DNA from: an uncultured Ruminococcus sp. | GTDB taxonomy: Bacteria; Bacillota; Clostridia; Oscillospirales; Ruminococcaceae | NCBI GenBank assembly: GCA_947173865.1 | Contig: CAMWGS010000142.1 | Span: 1-5,583 of the forward strand | Direction of reading: 5' to 3' | Length of the DNA: 5,583 nt | In this document: positions 1 through 5,583 of the stretch, one piece after another | Layout of the letters: every line of letters starts with the position of its first letter | Position numbering within the stretch: the first letter of the stretch is position 1 | The notes under the pieces: model-generated | Database searches by the model: none | The model's input: only the letters and a program-made list of their open reading frames with translations | Told to the model about the DNA's origin: nothing | Translations under genes and position numbers: made by a program

Positions 1-15
1 ATGTAATTAATTAAA

Positions 16-39
16 GATACGTTTTAAAATCTGCGTATC
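16..39 (+). promoter_or_regulatory. Small inverted repeat in the GH5 leader
   Basis: GATACG (16-21) and CGTATC (34-39) are perfect 6-bp inverted arms around a 12-nt AT-rich spacer that itself contains the palindrome TTTTAAAA. It ends 3 nt before the Shine-Dalgarno purine run. It could be an operator or a weak 5' UTR hairpin affecting ribosome access. A 6-bp repeat in AT-rich DNA can also arise by chance, so a function is only a possibility. Confidence 0.3.
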
Positions 40-42
40 AAG

Positions 43-49
43 AGAGGGG
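43..49 (+). promoter_or_regulatory. Shine-Dalgarno of the GH5 gene
   Basis: The purine run AGAGGGG lies 7 nt before the ATG at 57. It supports this start over internal Met codons. The promoter itself must lie left of the window, because bases 1-42 contain no convincing -35/-10 pair. Confidence 0.8.
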
Positions 50-56
50 AATTATT

Positions 57-1943
57 ATGAGCAAATTAAAAACTGTAACAGCATTTGTATCAGCCGCAGT
101 TCTTGCAGTTTCTGCTGTTCCTGCGTCTTTCGTATCTGTTGAAAATACGATGACAGCAGTTGCCGTTGATGATAATAACGACGACTGGCTTCATGCAGAA
201 GGAAGCCGTCTTTATGATATGAACGGTAATGAAGTATGGCTTACGGGTGCTAACTGGTTCGGTCTTAACTGTATCGAATACTCACCGCATTATCTCTATG
301 CAGGTGATATTGATGATATGCTTCAGGAAGTTGCGGACAGAGGTATCAATGTTATCCGTTTTCCTATTTCAACAGAACTTATTCTGTCGTGGATGAACGG
401 TACACCTTATCAGATAAGTTCAGGTGGTATGCAGGCTGTTTATAATCCGCCTGTTGACCAGGACGACGGAAACGGCGGCGTTGTCAAGGCGGGAACATAT
501 GGCAATCTGAATAAGGATTTCGTAGAATCTGACGGTAAAACGCTTATCACAAGTGACCGTGGATTCGATATAATTCTTGACAAGTGCAAGAAATATGGTA
601 TCAAGGCGTTTATTGATATTCATAGTCCTCATGCCGACAACTCGGGTCATAACTATAACCTCTGGTATGGCAAGGAAACAGCCGACGGGACTATGATTAC
701 AACTGATATATGGATAGATACGCTTGTGTGGATTGCAGACAAGTATAAGAATAATGATACCCTTATAGGTTATGACCTTAAGAACGAACCGCACGGAAAA
801 GGTCAGGAAGGCGAACAAGCTGCAAAGTGGGACGGCTCAACAGATGAAAACAACTGGGCTTATGCCGCAACAAAGTGTGCTGACGCTATTCTTGAAGTGA
901 ATCCGAATGCTCTTATTTTTATTGAGGGTGTTGAACAGTCCATGAGCGGTGCTATGCCCGGAGACTACTGGGGAATGGGCGACAGACGTGACAATTCTCC
1001 TTATATCGGAGCATGGTGGGGCGGTAACTTCAGAGGTGCAAGAGAGTATCCCATTACGCCCGAACATGGCACAAGTCAGATTGTTTATTCACCTCACGAT
1101 TACGGTCCGTCTGTTTATGCACAGACATGGTTTGCAAAGGATTTCACAACACAGACCCTGCTTGACGATTACTGGTACGATACATGGGCATACATCAATG
1201 CTGAGGACATAGCCCCCGAACTTATAGGCGAATGGGGCGGTCATATGGACGGTGCTGAAAATCAGAAGTGGATGGAGTTGCTTCGTGATTACATGATTGA
1301 AAATCATATAAACCATACATTCTGGTGTCTTAATACAAACTCAGGTGATACTGGAGGACTTTGGGCGAATATATCATGTGGTCAGCAGGCTGGTTCAACA
1401 CAGATTACATGGGAAGAAGAAAAGTATGCACTTATGGAAAAATCCCTCTGGCAGACTCAGGAAACAGGCAAATATATAGGTCTTGACCATCAGAAAGCTC
1501 TTGGTAATAACGGTCTTTCACTCAATGAATTCTATACAAGCTATGCCGGAACTGAGGGCAGTAACCTTGACGGCGGTACAATTGTAAAGGACGGAAAACC
1601 TGTTGATATAGATTCGTCAGGAACTACTACCACAACCACAAAGAAAGCAGATACAACAACCACAACAACTGCTGTTCCCGATACAACAGGAAATGATGAT
1701 ATCAGCTACGGTGACGCAGACGAAAACGGAAAAGTAGGCATTAATGATGCTGTACTTATTATGCAGTCAATAGCAAATCCCGATAAATATAAGCTGACAC
1801 CTCAGGGAAAGCTTAATTCTGATGTTTATAATCATGGTGACGGCGTTACAAATAATGATGCTCTTATTATCCAGTATGTTGAATCCAAAACAATCAAAGT
1901 TGCAGACCTGCCTGTCAGCAAAGATTTTCAGTTTCCTGATTAA
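57..1943 (+). CDS. Secreted GH5 (subfamily 1-like) endoglucanase with C-terminal dockerin
   Basis: Probable cellulosomal endo-beta-1,4-glucanase hydrolysing internal bonds of cellulose outside the cell. Residues 1-36 look like a signal peptide, with cleavage plausible after A23 or A36. The catalytic domain spans about 43-465. Seen there are RFP (R101), DIH (H189), NEP with E244 as predicted acid/base, SPHDYG (H347, Y349), GEWGG with E392 as predicted nucleophile, and FW (W423). The motif pattern (WLTGANWFGLN, IGYDLKNEPHG, SGDTGG) resembles GH5_1 enzymes such as Acidothermus E1, judged from memory without alignment. A Thr-rich linker (about 520-545) leads to a dockerin (551-611) and a 17-residue tail. 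The start is fixed by a strong Shine-Dalgarno (43-49), 7 nt before ATG. All key residues are present and the ORF is intact. R. flavefaciens is known to make GH5 dockerin enzymes, but I do not assign a symbol. The family is very secure; cellulose rather than another beta-glucan is inferred. Confidence 0.95.
   Translation: MSKLKTVTAFVSAAVLAVSAVPASFVSVENTMTAVAVDDNNDDWLHAEGSRLYDMNGNEVWLTGANWFGLNCIEYSPHYLYAGDIDDMLQEVADRGINVIRFPISTELILSWMNGTPYQISSGGMQAVYNPPVDQDDGNGGVVKAGTYGNLNKDFVESDGKTLITSDRGFDIILDKCKKYGIKAFIDIHSPHADNSGHNYNLWYGKETADGTMITTDIWIDTLVWIADKYKNNDTLIGYDLKNEPHGKGQEGEQAAKWDGSTDENNWAYAATKCADAILEVNPNALIFIEGVEQSMSGAMPGDYWGMGDRRDNSPYIGAWWGGNFRGAREYPITPEHGTSQIVYSPHDYGPSVYAQTWFAKDFTTQTLLDDYWYDTWAYINAEDIAPELIGEWGGHMDGAENQKWMELLRDYMIENHINHTFWCLNTNSGDTGGLWANISCGQQAGSTQITWEEEKYALMEKSLWQTQETGKYIGLDHQKALGNNGLSLNEFYTSYAGTEGSNLDGGTIVKDGKPVDIDSSGTTTTTTKKADTTTTTTAVPDTTGNDDISYGDADENGKVGINDAVLIMQSIANPDKYKLTPQGKLNSDVYNHGDGVTNNDALIIQYVESKTIKVADLPVSKDFQFPD
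1614..1691 (+). repeat. Thr-rich linker repeat (ACA/ACC/ACT codons)
   Basis: Residues about 520-545 of the GH5 protein contain two runs of six Thr (523-528 and 533-538) separated by KKAD. The DNA is a low-complexity run of ACN codons. Such linkers separate the catalytic domain from the dockerin in ruminococcal cellulases and are commonly thought to be flexible and possibly O-glycosylated. The repeat is prone to length change by slippage. Confidence 0.85.
1707..1889 (+). other. Dockerin domain of the GH5 enzyme (ruminococcal, atypical second loop)
   Basis: Residues 551-611 carry two EF-hand-like calcium loops. Loop 1 is canonical, with D553, D555, N557 and D564 at positions 1, 3, 5 and 12. 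Loop 2 runs D589 to D601 (DVYNHGDGVTNND), one residue longer than the 12-residue canon and with the insertion near the middle. That form is familiar from R. flavefaciens-type dockerins. The predicted cohesin-contact pairs are I562/N563 and N599/N600. The domain should attach the enzyme to a scaffoldin cohesin, which is not in this window. Confidence 0.88.
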
Positions 1944-1954
1944 GTAAAATAACG

Positions 1955-1987
1955 AAAACTGTCGGACTATTTATCCGACAGTTTTTT
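1955..1987. terminator. Bidirectional rho-independent terminator
   Basis: Perfect 12-bp arms, AAAACTGTCGGA (1955-1966) and TCCGACAGTTTT (1974-1985), enclose a 7-nt loop. The T run extends to 1987 on the + strand, and a T-rich but interrupted stretch follows on the - strand. It lies 11 nt after the GH5 stop and begins 4 nt past the stop codon of the convergent methyltransferase gene (1992). It probably ends both transcripts, and more efficiently for GH5. Confidence 0.9.
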
Positions 1988-1991
1988 ATTA

Positions 1992-2777
1992 TTATTTCTT
2001 TTTTAATTCGGCAATTGCGGAGTAGTGAAGAATATCAAACTCTGCAGGTGCAATTTCAGAGAGCAGTTTCATATGTTCCTGTTCCCATTTGTTTATTTCT
2101 GTTTCGGAAAGTGATGCACCTATTCCACGACACGCTTTAATCCGTCCGTTCCAGCTTTCACGTGTAAAATGAATTTTAACGGGATATTCTTCATGGTACA
2201 CAAGTTCAAAATGTTTCATATAGCAGTCGGGAATGAATATCGGGTGAACCGTTTCACCTGCTCCGCTCCAGTCGGGATTGTATTTTAAAATAAGCTTTTC
2301 ACTTTCTAACGCTATTCTGTCCTGACATGGAAGCCATGCCATATATAAAACAAGAATACGTCCGTCGGGTTTAAGCATACGTAAAAAATCAGGCATTACT
2401 TTTTCATGGTCAAAATACCAGAAACACTGACACGCCGTAATAACATCAAAGGAATTATCAGGGAAATCAAGCTTTTCAGTAGGCAATGCATAATATTTTA
2501 TATTCATTCCGACAGACAGTTTTTTTGCTGTTTCTATCTGATTTTCGGAAATATCAGTGCCTGTCCATTCCGCACCGTATCTGTACATATTTCTCGGAAG
2601 TACACCTGTTCCCGTTCCTGTATCAAGAATTTTCTGACCTGCTGTACACAATCCACGGTTTATAATTCTGTCATAAAATTCCTGCGGGTAAATATCACGG
2701 TATTTTGCATAGTCGTCGGAGGTTCTGCCCCAGTCGAAAGCTTTTCCCTTGTCTATATTCTTGTCGTTGATAATCAT
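1992..2777 (-). CDS. Class I SAM-dependent methyltransferase, substrate unknown
   Basis: A 261-residue cytoplasmic protein predicted to transfer a methyl group from S-adenosylmethionine. Motif I is LDTGTGTG (51-58), the glycine-rich SAM loop. D75 in TGTDIS is the expected ribose-binding acidic residue at the end of strand beta2. Strand 4 is FDVITACQCFWYFD (110-123), and LKPDGRIL (135-142) is the typical post-III segment. The pattern fits the Methyltransf_11-like, small-molecule-type methyltransferases. The C-terminal half (about 150-261) is poorly diagnostic and no substrate can be named. The start is supported by AAGAGG at 2784-2789, 6 nt before ATG. It has its own promoter at 2827-2855 and lies downstream of the DUF3810 gene on the same strand. 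There is no signal peptide or membrane segment. The fold is secure; any role in fibre degradation is unsupported. Confidence 0.88.
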   Translation of the reverse strand: MIINDKNIDKGKAFDWGRTSDDYAKYRDIYPQEFYDRIINRGLCTAGQKILDTGTGTGVLPRNMYRYGAEWTGTDISENQIETAKKLSVGMNIKYYALPTEKLDFPDNSFDVITACQCFWYFDHEKVMPDFLRMLKPDGRILVLYMAWLPCQDRIALESEKLILKYNPDWSGAGETVHPIFIPDCYMKHFELVYHEEYPVKIHFTRESWNGRIKACRGIGASLSETEINKWEQEHMKLLSEIAPAEFDILHYSAIAELKKK

Positions 2778-2783
2778 GTAATT

Positions 2784-2789
2784 CCTCTT
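2784..2789 (-). promoter_or_regulatory. Shine-Dalgarno of the methyltransferase gene
   Basis: AAGAGG read on the - strand lies 6 nt upstream of the ATG at 2777, which is good spacing and fixes the start. Confidence 0.75.
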
Positions 2790-2826
2790 TTGATAATTAT
2801 TCTTTTTGCTTTTTCTATCAAGCTTT

Positions 2827-2855
2827 ATTATATCATATTACCAAAGATGCGTCAA
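2827..2855 (-). promoter_or_regulatory. Sigma-A-type promoter for the methyltransferase
   Basis: On the - strand, TTGACG (2850-2855) and TATAAT (2827-2832) are separated by exactly 17 bp. That is one mismatch from the vegetative consensus. The predicted start of transcription is near 2820, giving a leader of about 40 nt. The promoter sits wholly between the DUF3810 stop codon and the methyltransferase start, so this gene can be expressed apart from the upstream pair. I saw no terminator between the two genes, so readthrough is also possible. Confidence 0.85.
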
Positions 2856-2883
2856 GTAATATTGAGAAAATCATTATACCATA

Positions 2884-3996
2884 TCATTCGGGATAATAGA
2901 AGTCAAGAAGAAGTTCCACCATAAGAGAGTATGTTTCAACACCTTCTGTTCTGCCGTTTATTTTTATATTTGTGTCGAGTGCGGTGGTGGAAACTGTACT
3001 GACTGTTTCTGTAGGAATAACTTCTTTTTTTTCATTTTCTTCCCAGTAGTTGTCGGGCAGGAATCTGAACCAGTCACGGCGGACATTATCGGAAATATTG
3101 TCCGTCAGATAATAAGCGTCAGTTATATTATTCTTGTAAATCTGATTATGTACATATTCAAGTGCTTCGAGGTAACCCGAATACTGAAAGCTTATGTCAT
3201 CACTGCACTGCGTTGTTGCGTAAAAAGCAATGAAACTTGCTTCATCTTCCTGAATGAACCCTTTAAGGTGGGAAAATTCATGACATACGGTTTCGGGAAG
3301 ATTTGTCCTGCACATATCGTCATTATAGTTTGCCTCAAGTGAAAAGGGAAAGTAAATTCCCGATAAATGAGACTGGCTCATAAAATAGGAAAACTGTATA
3401 GGTTTGGCTTTGGGATAATATCCTTTAAGCTGTGGGAAAGTTTCGCCTGCTTTTTTCATTGCTTTACGTGCTTCTTTGTTTACGTCGCCATTGTATTCAA
3501 AGCAGTTCATACTGTCACGGGGAACTTGCTTGGCAAGGGTGTTTGCATTGTCGATAAGCAGGGAATAAAGTTCGGTAAGCTGTGTTCTTGTGTGACCTGA
3601 CGGACTGAGATATTTTTCTGCAAAAGGTGTACACTGATACATTACAAAGCAGTTGAGAGTTTCTGTTGAGAGTATAAAAGTAAAAACAGACAGATATATA
3701 AGACAGGCTGTACCAGCTGTTTTTCTACGGAAATTTTTTCCAAAAATCAGCAGAATGACAGTAAGCGGAATACCAATAAATACCAGAATAACAGCAAGTA
3801 TTATCAGAATTTCACCGAATGAAAATGGAAATATTCCGCTTATGAATGAAAACGGATTTGTTATGAACGGAAATATTTTTTCAGTATAGAAATCGGCAAA
3901 CGGAGTAAATATTCTTGCAAGAATGTTTATAAGCAACATTATCAGACATATTGCAAGAAGTACGGAATATCTTTTTTTTATATGTAGTTTTTTCAT
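2884..3996 (-). CDS. DUF3810-family membrane protein with HEXXH zinc-peptidase signature
   Basis: A 370-residue protein recognised as DUF3810-like. Three hydrophobic segments lie at about 11-30, 59-86 and 95-113. The basic N-terminus (KKLHIKKR) and the basic loop KNFRRK (87-92) suggest a cytoplasmic N-terminus and an extracytoplasmic C-terminal domain. That domain carries HEFSH (239-243), an HEXXH motif, followed by EDEA with E250 and E252 as candidate third zinc ligands. The C-terminal NGRTEGVETYS (347-357) also resembles the family. It is thus a candidate membrane-anchored zinc metallopeptidase, but activity and substrate are not established. Its ATG follows the SGNH stop codon by 15 nt in the same frame, with no recognisable Shine-Dalgarno, suggesting translation coupled to the SGNH gene. 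The basic N-terminus leading into a membrane segment supports this start. A short Ser/Thr-rich stretch (329-339) precedes the conserved C-terminus. Confidence 0.85.
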   Translation of the reverse strand: MKKLHIKKRYSVLLAICLIMLLINILARIFTPFADFYTEKIFPFITNPFSFISGIFPFSFGEILIILAVILVFIGIPLTVILLIFGKNFRRKTAGTACLIYLSVFTFILSTETLNCFVMYQCTPFAEKYLSPSGHTRTQLTELYSLLIDNANTLAKQVPRDSMNCFEYNGDVNKEARKAMKKAGETFPQLKGYYPKAKPIQFSYFMSQSHLSGIYFPFSLEANYNDDMCRTNLPETVCHEFSHLKGFIQEDEASFIAFYATTQCSDDISFQYSGYLEALEYVHNQIYKNNITDAYYLTDNISDNVRRDWFRFLPDNYWEENEKKEVIPTETVSTVSTTALDTNIKINGRTEGVETYSLMVELLLDFYYPE

Positions 3997-4011
3997 TTCT
4001 GAAAACGTGGA

Positions 4012-5400
4012 TTACTTTTCAAGTGTGTCGAGAAATGCAAATATATCATCTGTATAAGTGCCTGCGGAAAGCTTTGCATAATACATCTGTATTACTGTGG
4101 CATCTACAGTATCTACAAACTGGTCATGATTGATATTAGCTATCATTTTCTGTCTGTCATCAAACGTTTCAGGTTTTTTGGCAGAAATTAGTGCATATTC
4201 CGAACGTATAGCAGATGCATCAACGGTGTCTATAAGACCGTCTCCGTTTACATCACCGGGAACAAGGTCAATACCGTTCATGAATGTCTTGTATGCAATA
4301 GTGGGATAATATTTGTTGTCACTGATATTTTTGAAAATTGTTGTATAAAGACCGTTAAGGTCTGTGTTTTTGACTCCGATTACGTCAAGAATTGTTGATG
4401 CGATAGCAAGGTGACCTTTCTGATTCGGGTGGAAATCCTTTGTTTTTCCGCCTTCTGTTTCAGCTTCGAGGGGTTCTTGTATATTGGTGAAGTAATAAGA
4501 ATATCCGGGTGTTGCATCGCATGAATCCGAGAGTTGTTTGAGTGAAGTGAACTGATAGAAAACATCTGCAACTTCAATGCCATCAATGGCTTTTAGTTCT
4601 TCTCTGAATGTGTCCATTACAAGATTGAAATCTTCTCTAATCTGGGTAAGCATCATGGAGTAACTTCCTGAACCATATTCGGATTGTACGAACGTAGGCG
4701 AGAACTGCATAGGCTGGTATACTGTCTGAACAATAATTCTTGCGTCGGGATTTATGGCGTCAATTGTTTTTACAGCCTTGTCGATATTTGGCATAATGTT
4801 ATTATGTATAACGCCCTCATTCGCACCATAAGCGTTGTTGCCTGTAGTAAGACGAAGATTCATTGAAAGAGATTTTAATTCTTTGTTAAGTTCAAGAATA
4901 GCTAAGGGATTGTTGTTTACATATTCCTTCAGTCCGCCTTCTCCTCTGAAATTAATCATGTTCATCATGGCACTCATACCAGGGTCTTCGGGTATGTCAT
5001 CTGCCGTATAGCCTTCTTTAAGAAGATTTCTTCTTGCTGCATAATCAAGAATTTTTTTGGCACTGTAGTGTATAATATCATTACCGCCGATTGAAATGAC
5101 TACAACATCAGCATTGGAAACTGCCTGTTTCTTGTCTTCACTGAGTGTTTCAAGCAAGTCACAAAGTTCTGATGTATCAAGACCATCAACAGCATAATTT
5201 TCAACGTTACAGCCGAGATAATCGGCACATATATCACCATATGTATATTCTGTTTCAGGGTCAAGTCCGTAGCCTCTTGCTATACTGTCGCCGAAAATAA
5301 CCATGTTTTCGACGTTTTCACCCTCTGCCGAAGCGTTTATGACAGCTGTTGAAGAAACAGCTATAGCAGCCGACATTATGAATGACAGAAATTTTTTCAT
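4012..5400 (-). CDS. Secreted SGNH/GDSL hydrolase with C-terminal dockerin (putative carbohydrate esterase)
   Basis: A 462-residue exported hydrolase. Residues 1-25 form a clear signal peptide (MKKF, hydrophobic core, then ASA before E26). SGNH blocks are visible: block I FGDSI with nucleophile S39, block II around G73 (YAVDG), block III GGND with N107, and block V DFHPN with D322 and H324 completing the predicted triad. The gap between blocks III and V is over 200 residues, so the domain (about 30-360) is larger than a typical 200-residue SGNH esterase. Residues about 381-446 form a dockerin, followed by a 16-residue tail. The dockerin implies attachment to a cellulosome, where de-esterification of hemicellulose or pectin is the likeliest job; a lipase or other esterase role is not excluded. 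The start is set by GGAGGT, 7 nt before ATG. It is the first gene of a probable operon with the DUF3810 gene, under a perfect consensus promoter. Confidence 0.92.
   Translation of the reverse strand: MKKFLSFIMSAAIAVSSTAVINASAEGENVENMVIFGDSIARGYGLDPETEYTYGDICADYLGCNVENYAVDGLDTSELCDLLETLSEDKKQAVSNADVVVISIGGNDIIHYSAKKILDYAARRNLLKEGYTADDIPEDPGMSAMMNMINFRGEGGLKEYVNNNPLAILELNKELKSLSMNLRLTTGNNAYGANEGVIHNNIMPNIDKAVKTIDAINPDARIIVQTVYQPMQFSPTFVQSEYGSGSYSMMLTQIREDFNLVMDTFREELKAIDGIEVADVFYQFTSLKQLSDSCDATPGYSYYFTNIQEPLEAETEGGKTKDFHPNQKGHLAIASTILDVIGVKNTDLNGLYTTIFKNISDNKYYPTIAYKTFMNGIDLVPGDVNGDGLIDTVDASAIRSEYALISAKKPETFDDRQKMIANINHDQFVDTVDATVIQMYYAKLSAGTYTDDIFAFLDTLEK
4063..4260 (-). other. Dockerin domain of the SGNH hydrolase (symmetric type)
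   Basis: Residues about 381-446 contain two 12-residue calcium loops. Loop 1 has D383, N385, D387 and D394. Loop 2 has N422, N424, D426 and D433, with Asn instead of the usual Asp at position 1. Both loops share DTVDA, giving the same Thr-Val pair at contact positions 10 and 11. The repeats are also similar in DNA (4217-4236 and 4100-4119), consistent with an internal duplication. The 12-residue second loop and the Thr-Val pairs differ clearly from the GH5 dockerin. Confidence 0.88.
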
Positions 5401-5407
5401 AAAATTT

Positions 5408-5413
5408 ACCTCC
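5408..5413 (-). promoter_or_regulatory. Strong Shine-Dalgarno of the SGNH hydrolase gene
   Basis: GGAGGT on the - strand lies 7 nt before the ATG at 5400. This is close to ideal and contrasts with the missing site before the downstream DUF3810 gene. Confidence 0.88.
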
Positions 5414-5446
5414 GTATTATTGATAAAAAATTTTAGGTATACTTTG

Positions 5447-5475
5447 ATTATATATCATTATTTATTTGATGTCAA
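5447..5475 (-). promoter_or_regulatory. Perfect consensus sigma-A promoter for the SGNH-DUF3810 operon
   Basis: On the - strand, TTGACA (5470-5475) and TATAAT (5447-5452) are separated by 17 bp, with no mismatch to consensus. Transcription should start near 5440, giving a leader of about 40 nt with the Shine-Dalgarno near its end. A perfect match suggests strong basal transcription, possibly held down by a repressor. No clear operator palindrome was found next to it. Confidence 0.9.
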
Positions 5476-5552
5476 GCGGAGAATAATGACAATTAAGTGA
5501 AAATTGGATAGTTTGCCATGTGTAACGAAGTATGTGAAATACCGTTTTTTAC

Positions 5553-5581
5553 TTGACAAAACAGATACAGAATAGTATAAT
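5553..5581 (+). promoter_or_regulatory. Perfect consensus sigma-A promoter firing out of the window
   Basis: On the + strand, TTGACA (5553-5558) and TATAAT (5576-5581) are separated by 17 bp, again with no mismatch. The predicted start of transcription is a few bases beyond the window edge. It implies an unseen + strand gene or RNA to the right, divergent from the SGNH operon. The 77 bp between the two -35 boxes (5476-5552) hold no ORF or obvious repeat, but could contain regulator sites serving both promoters. Confidence 0.85.
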
Positions 5582-5583
5582 GT

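Noticed and set aside
420..1316. Antisense and out-of-frame ORFs inside the GH5 gene (such as 420-818 -, 837-1067 -, 949-1212 +, 1089-1316 -).
   Set aside because: They overlap a gene with complete catalytic motifs, and their translations show no domain or composition expected of a real protein.
1614..1691. Repetitive ACA/ACC tract considered as a microsatellite or CRISPR-like repeat.
   Set aside because: It is an in-frame Thr-rich linker with mixed Thr codons, has no spacer structure, and is typical of cellulase linkers.
2845..2884. Possible terminator after the DUF3810 gene.
   Set aside because: Only a weak TCAA/TTGA pairing is visible (2852-2865), with no GC-rich stem or following T run. 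It overlaps the methyltransferase -35 box.
2406..2924. 172-residue + strand ORF spanning the methyltransferase start and its promoter.
   Set aside because: It is antisense to a methyltransferase with clear SAM motifs, Shine-Dalgarno and promoter. Its Cys-, Ile- and Phe-rich translation looks like a reverse-frame shadow.
4100..4236. DNA direct repeat of about 20 bp (4100-4119 and 4217-4236) considered as a mobile or attachment site.
   Set aside because: Both copies encode the same DTVDA segment of the two dockerin loops, so the similarity is explained by the duplicated domain.
5303..5500. 65-residue + strand ORF covering the SGNH signal peptide region and promoter.
   Set aside because: It is antisense to the signal peptide, Shine-Dalgarno and promoter of a well-supported gene and has no supported ribosome site or recognisable domain.

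Overview
The window looks like chromosome from a fibre-degrading ruminococcal bacterium (Ruminococcus flavefaciens / R. albus / R. champanellensis type, or an uncultured gut relative). This rests on two secreted proteins that each end in a dockerin, a Thr-rich linker of the kind seen in ruminococcal cellulases, strong Shine-Dalgarno sites, near-perfect sigma-A promoters and AT-rich intergenic DNA. The species is an inference; no rRNA or other marker is present.

Layout. On the + strand, 57-1943 encodes a secreted GH5 endoglucanase (subfamily 1-like) with a Thr-rich linker and a C-terminal dockerin. It ends at a hairpin (1955-1987) shared with the convergent gene. The rest of the window is read from the - strand. 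In transcription order it holds a secreted SGNH/GDSL hydrolase with its own dockerin (5400-4012), a DUF3810-type membrane protein with an HEXXH zinc-peptidase signature (3996-2884), and a class I SAM-dependent methyltransferase (2777-1992). The first two are 15 nt apart and probably one transcript from a perfect consensus promoter at 5447-5475. The methyltransferase has its own promoter (2827-2855) but could also receive readthrough. At the right edge another perfect consensus promoter (5553-5581, + strand) fires divergently into a gene outside the window.

How the parts fit. The GH5 enzyme should cut internal beta-1,4-glucan bonds while docked on a cellulosome scaffoldin. The SGNH enzyme probably removes ester substituents from plant polysaccharide, also docked, but its dockerin is of a different type, so the two may bind different cohesins. 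The DUF3810 protein is predicted to hold its HEXXH domain outside the membrane. Its pairing with a dockerin-bearing enzyme is the least explained and most interesting arrangement here. The methyltransferase has no evident link to fibre degradation. I found no tRNA, rRNA, CRISPR array, insertion sequence or phage gene. No gene-free stretch exceeds 300 bases, and no wholly new system is evident.
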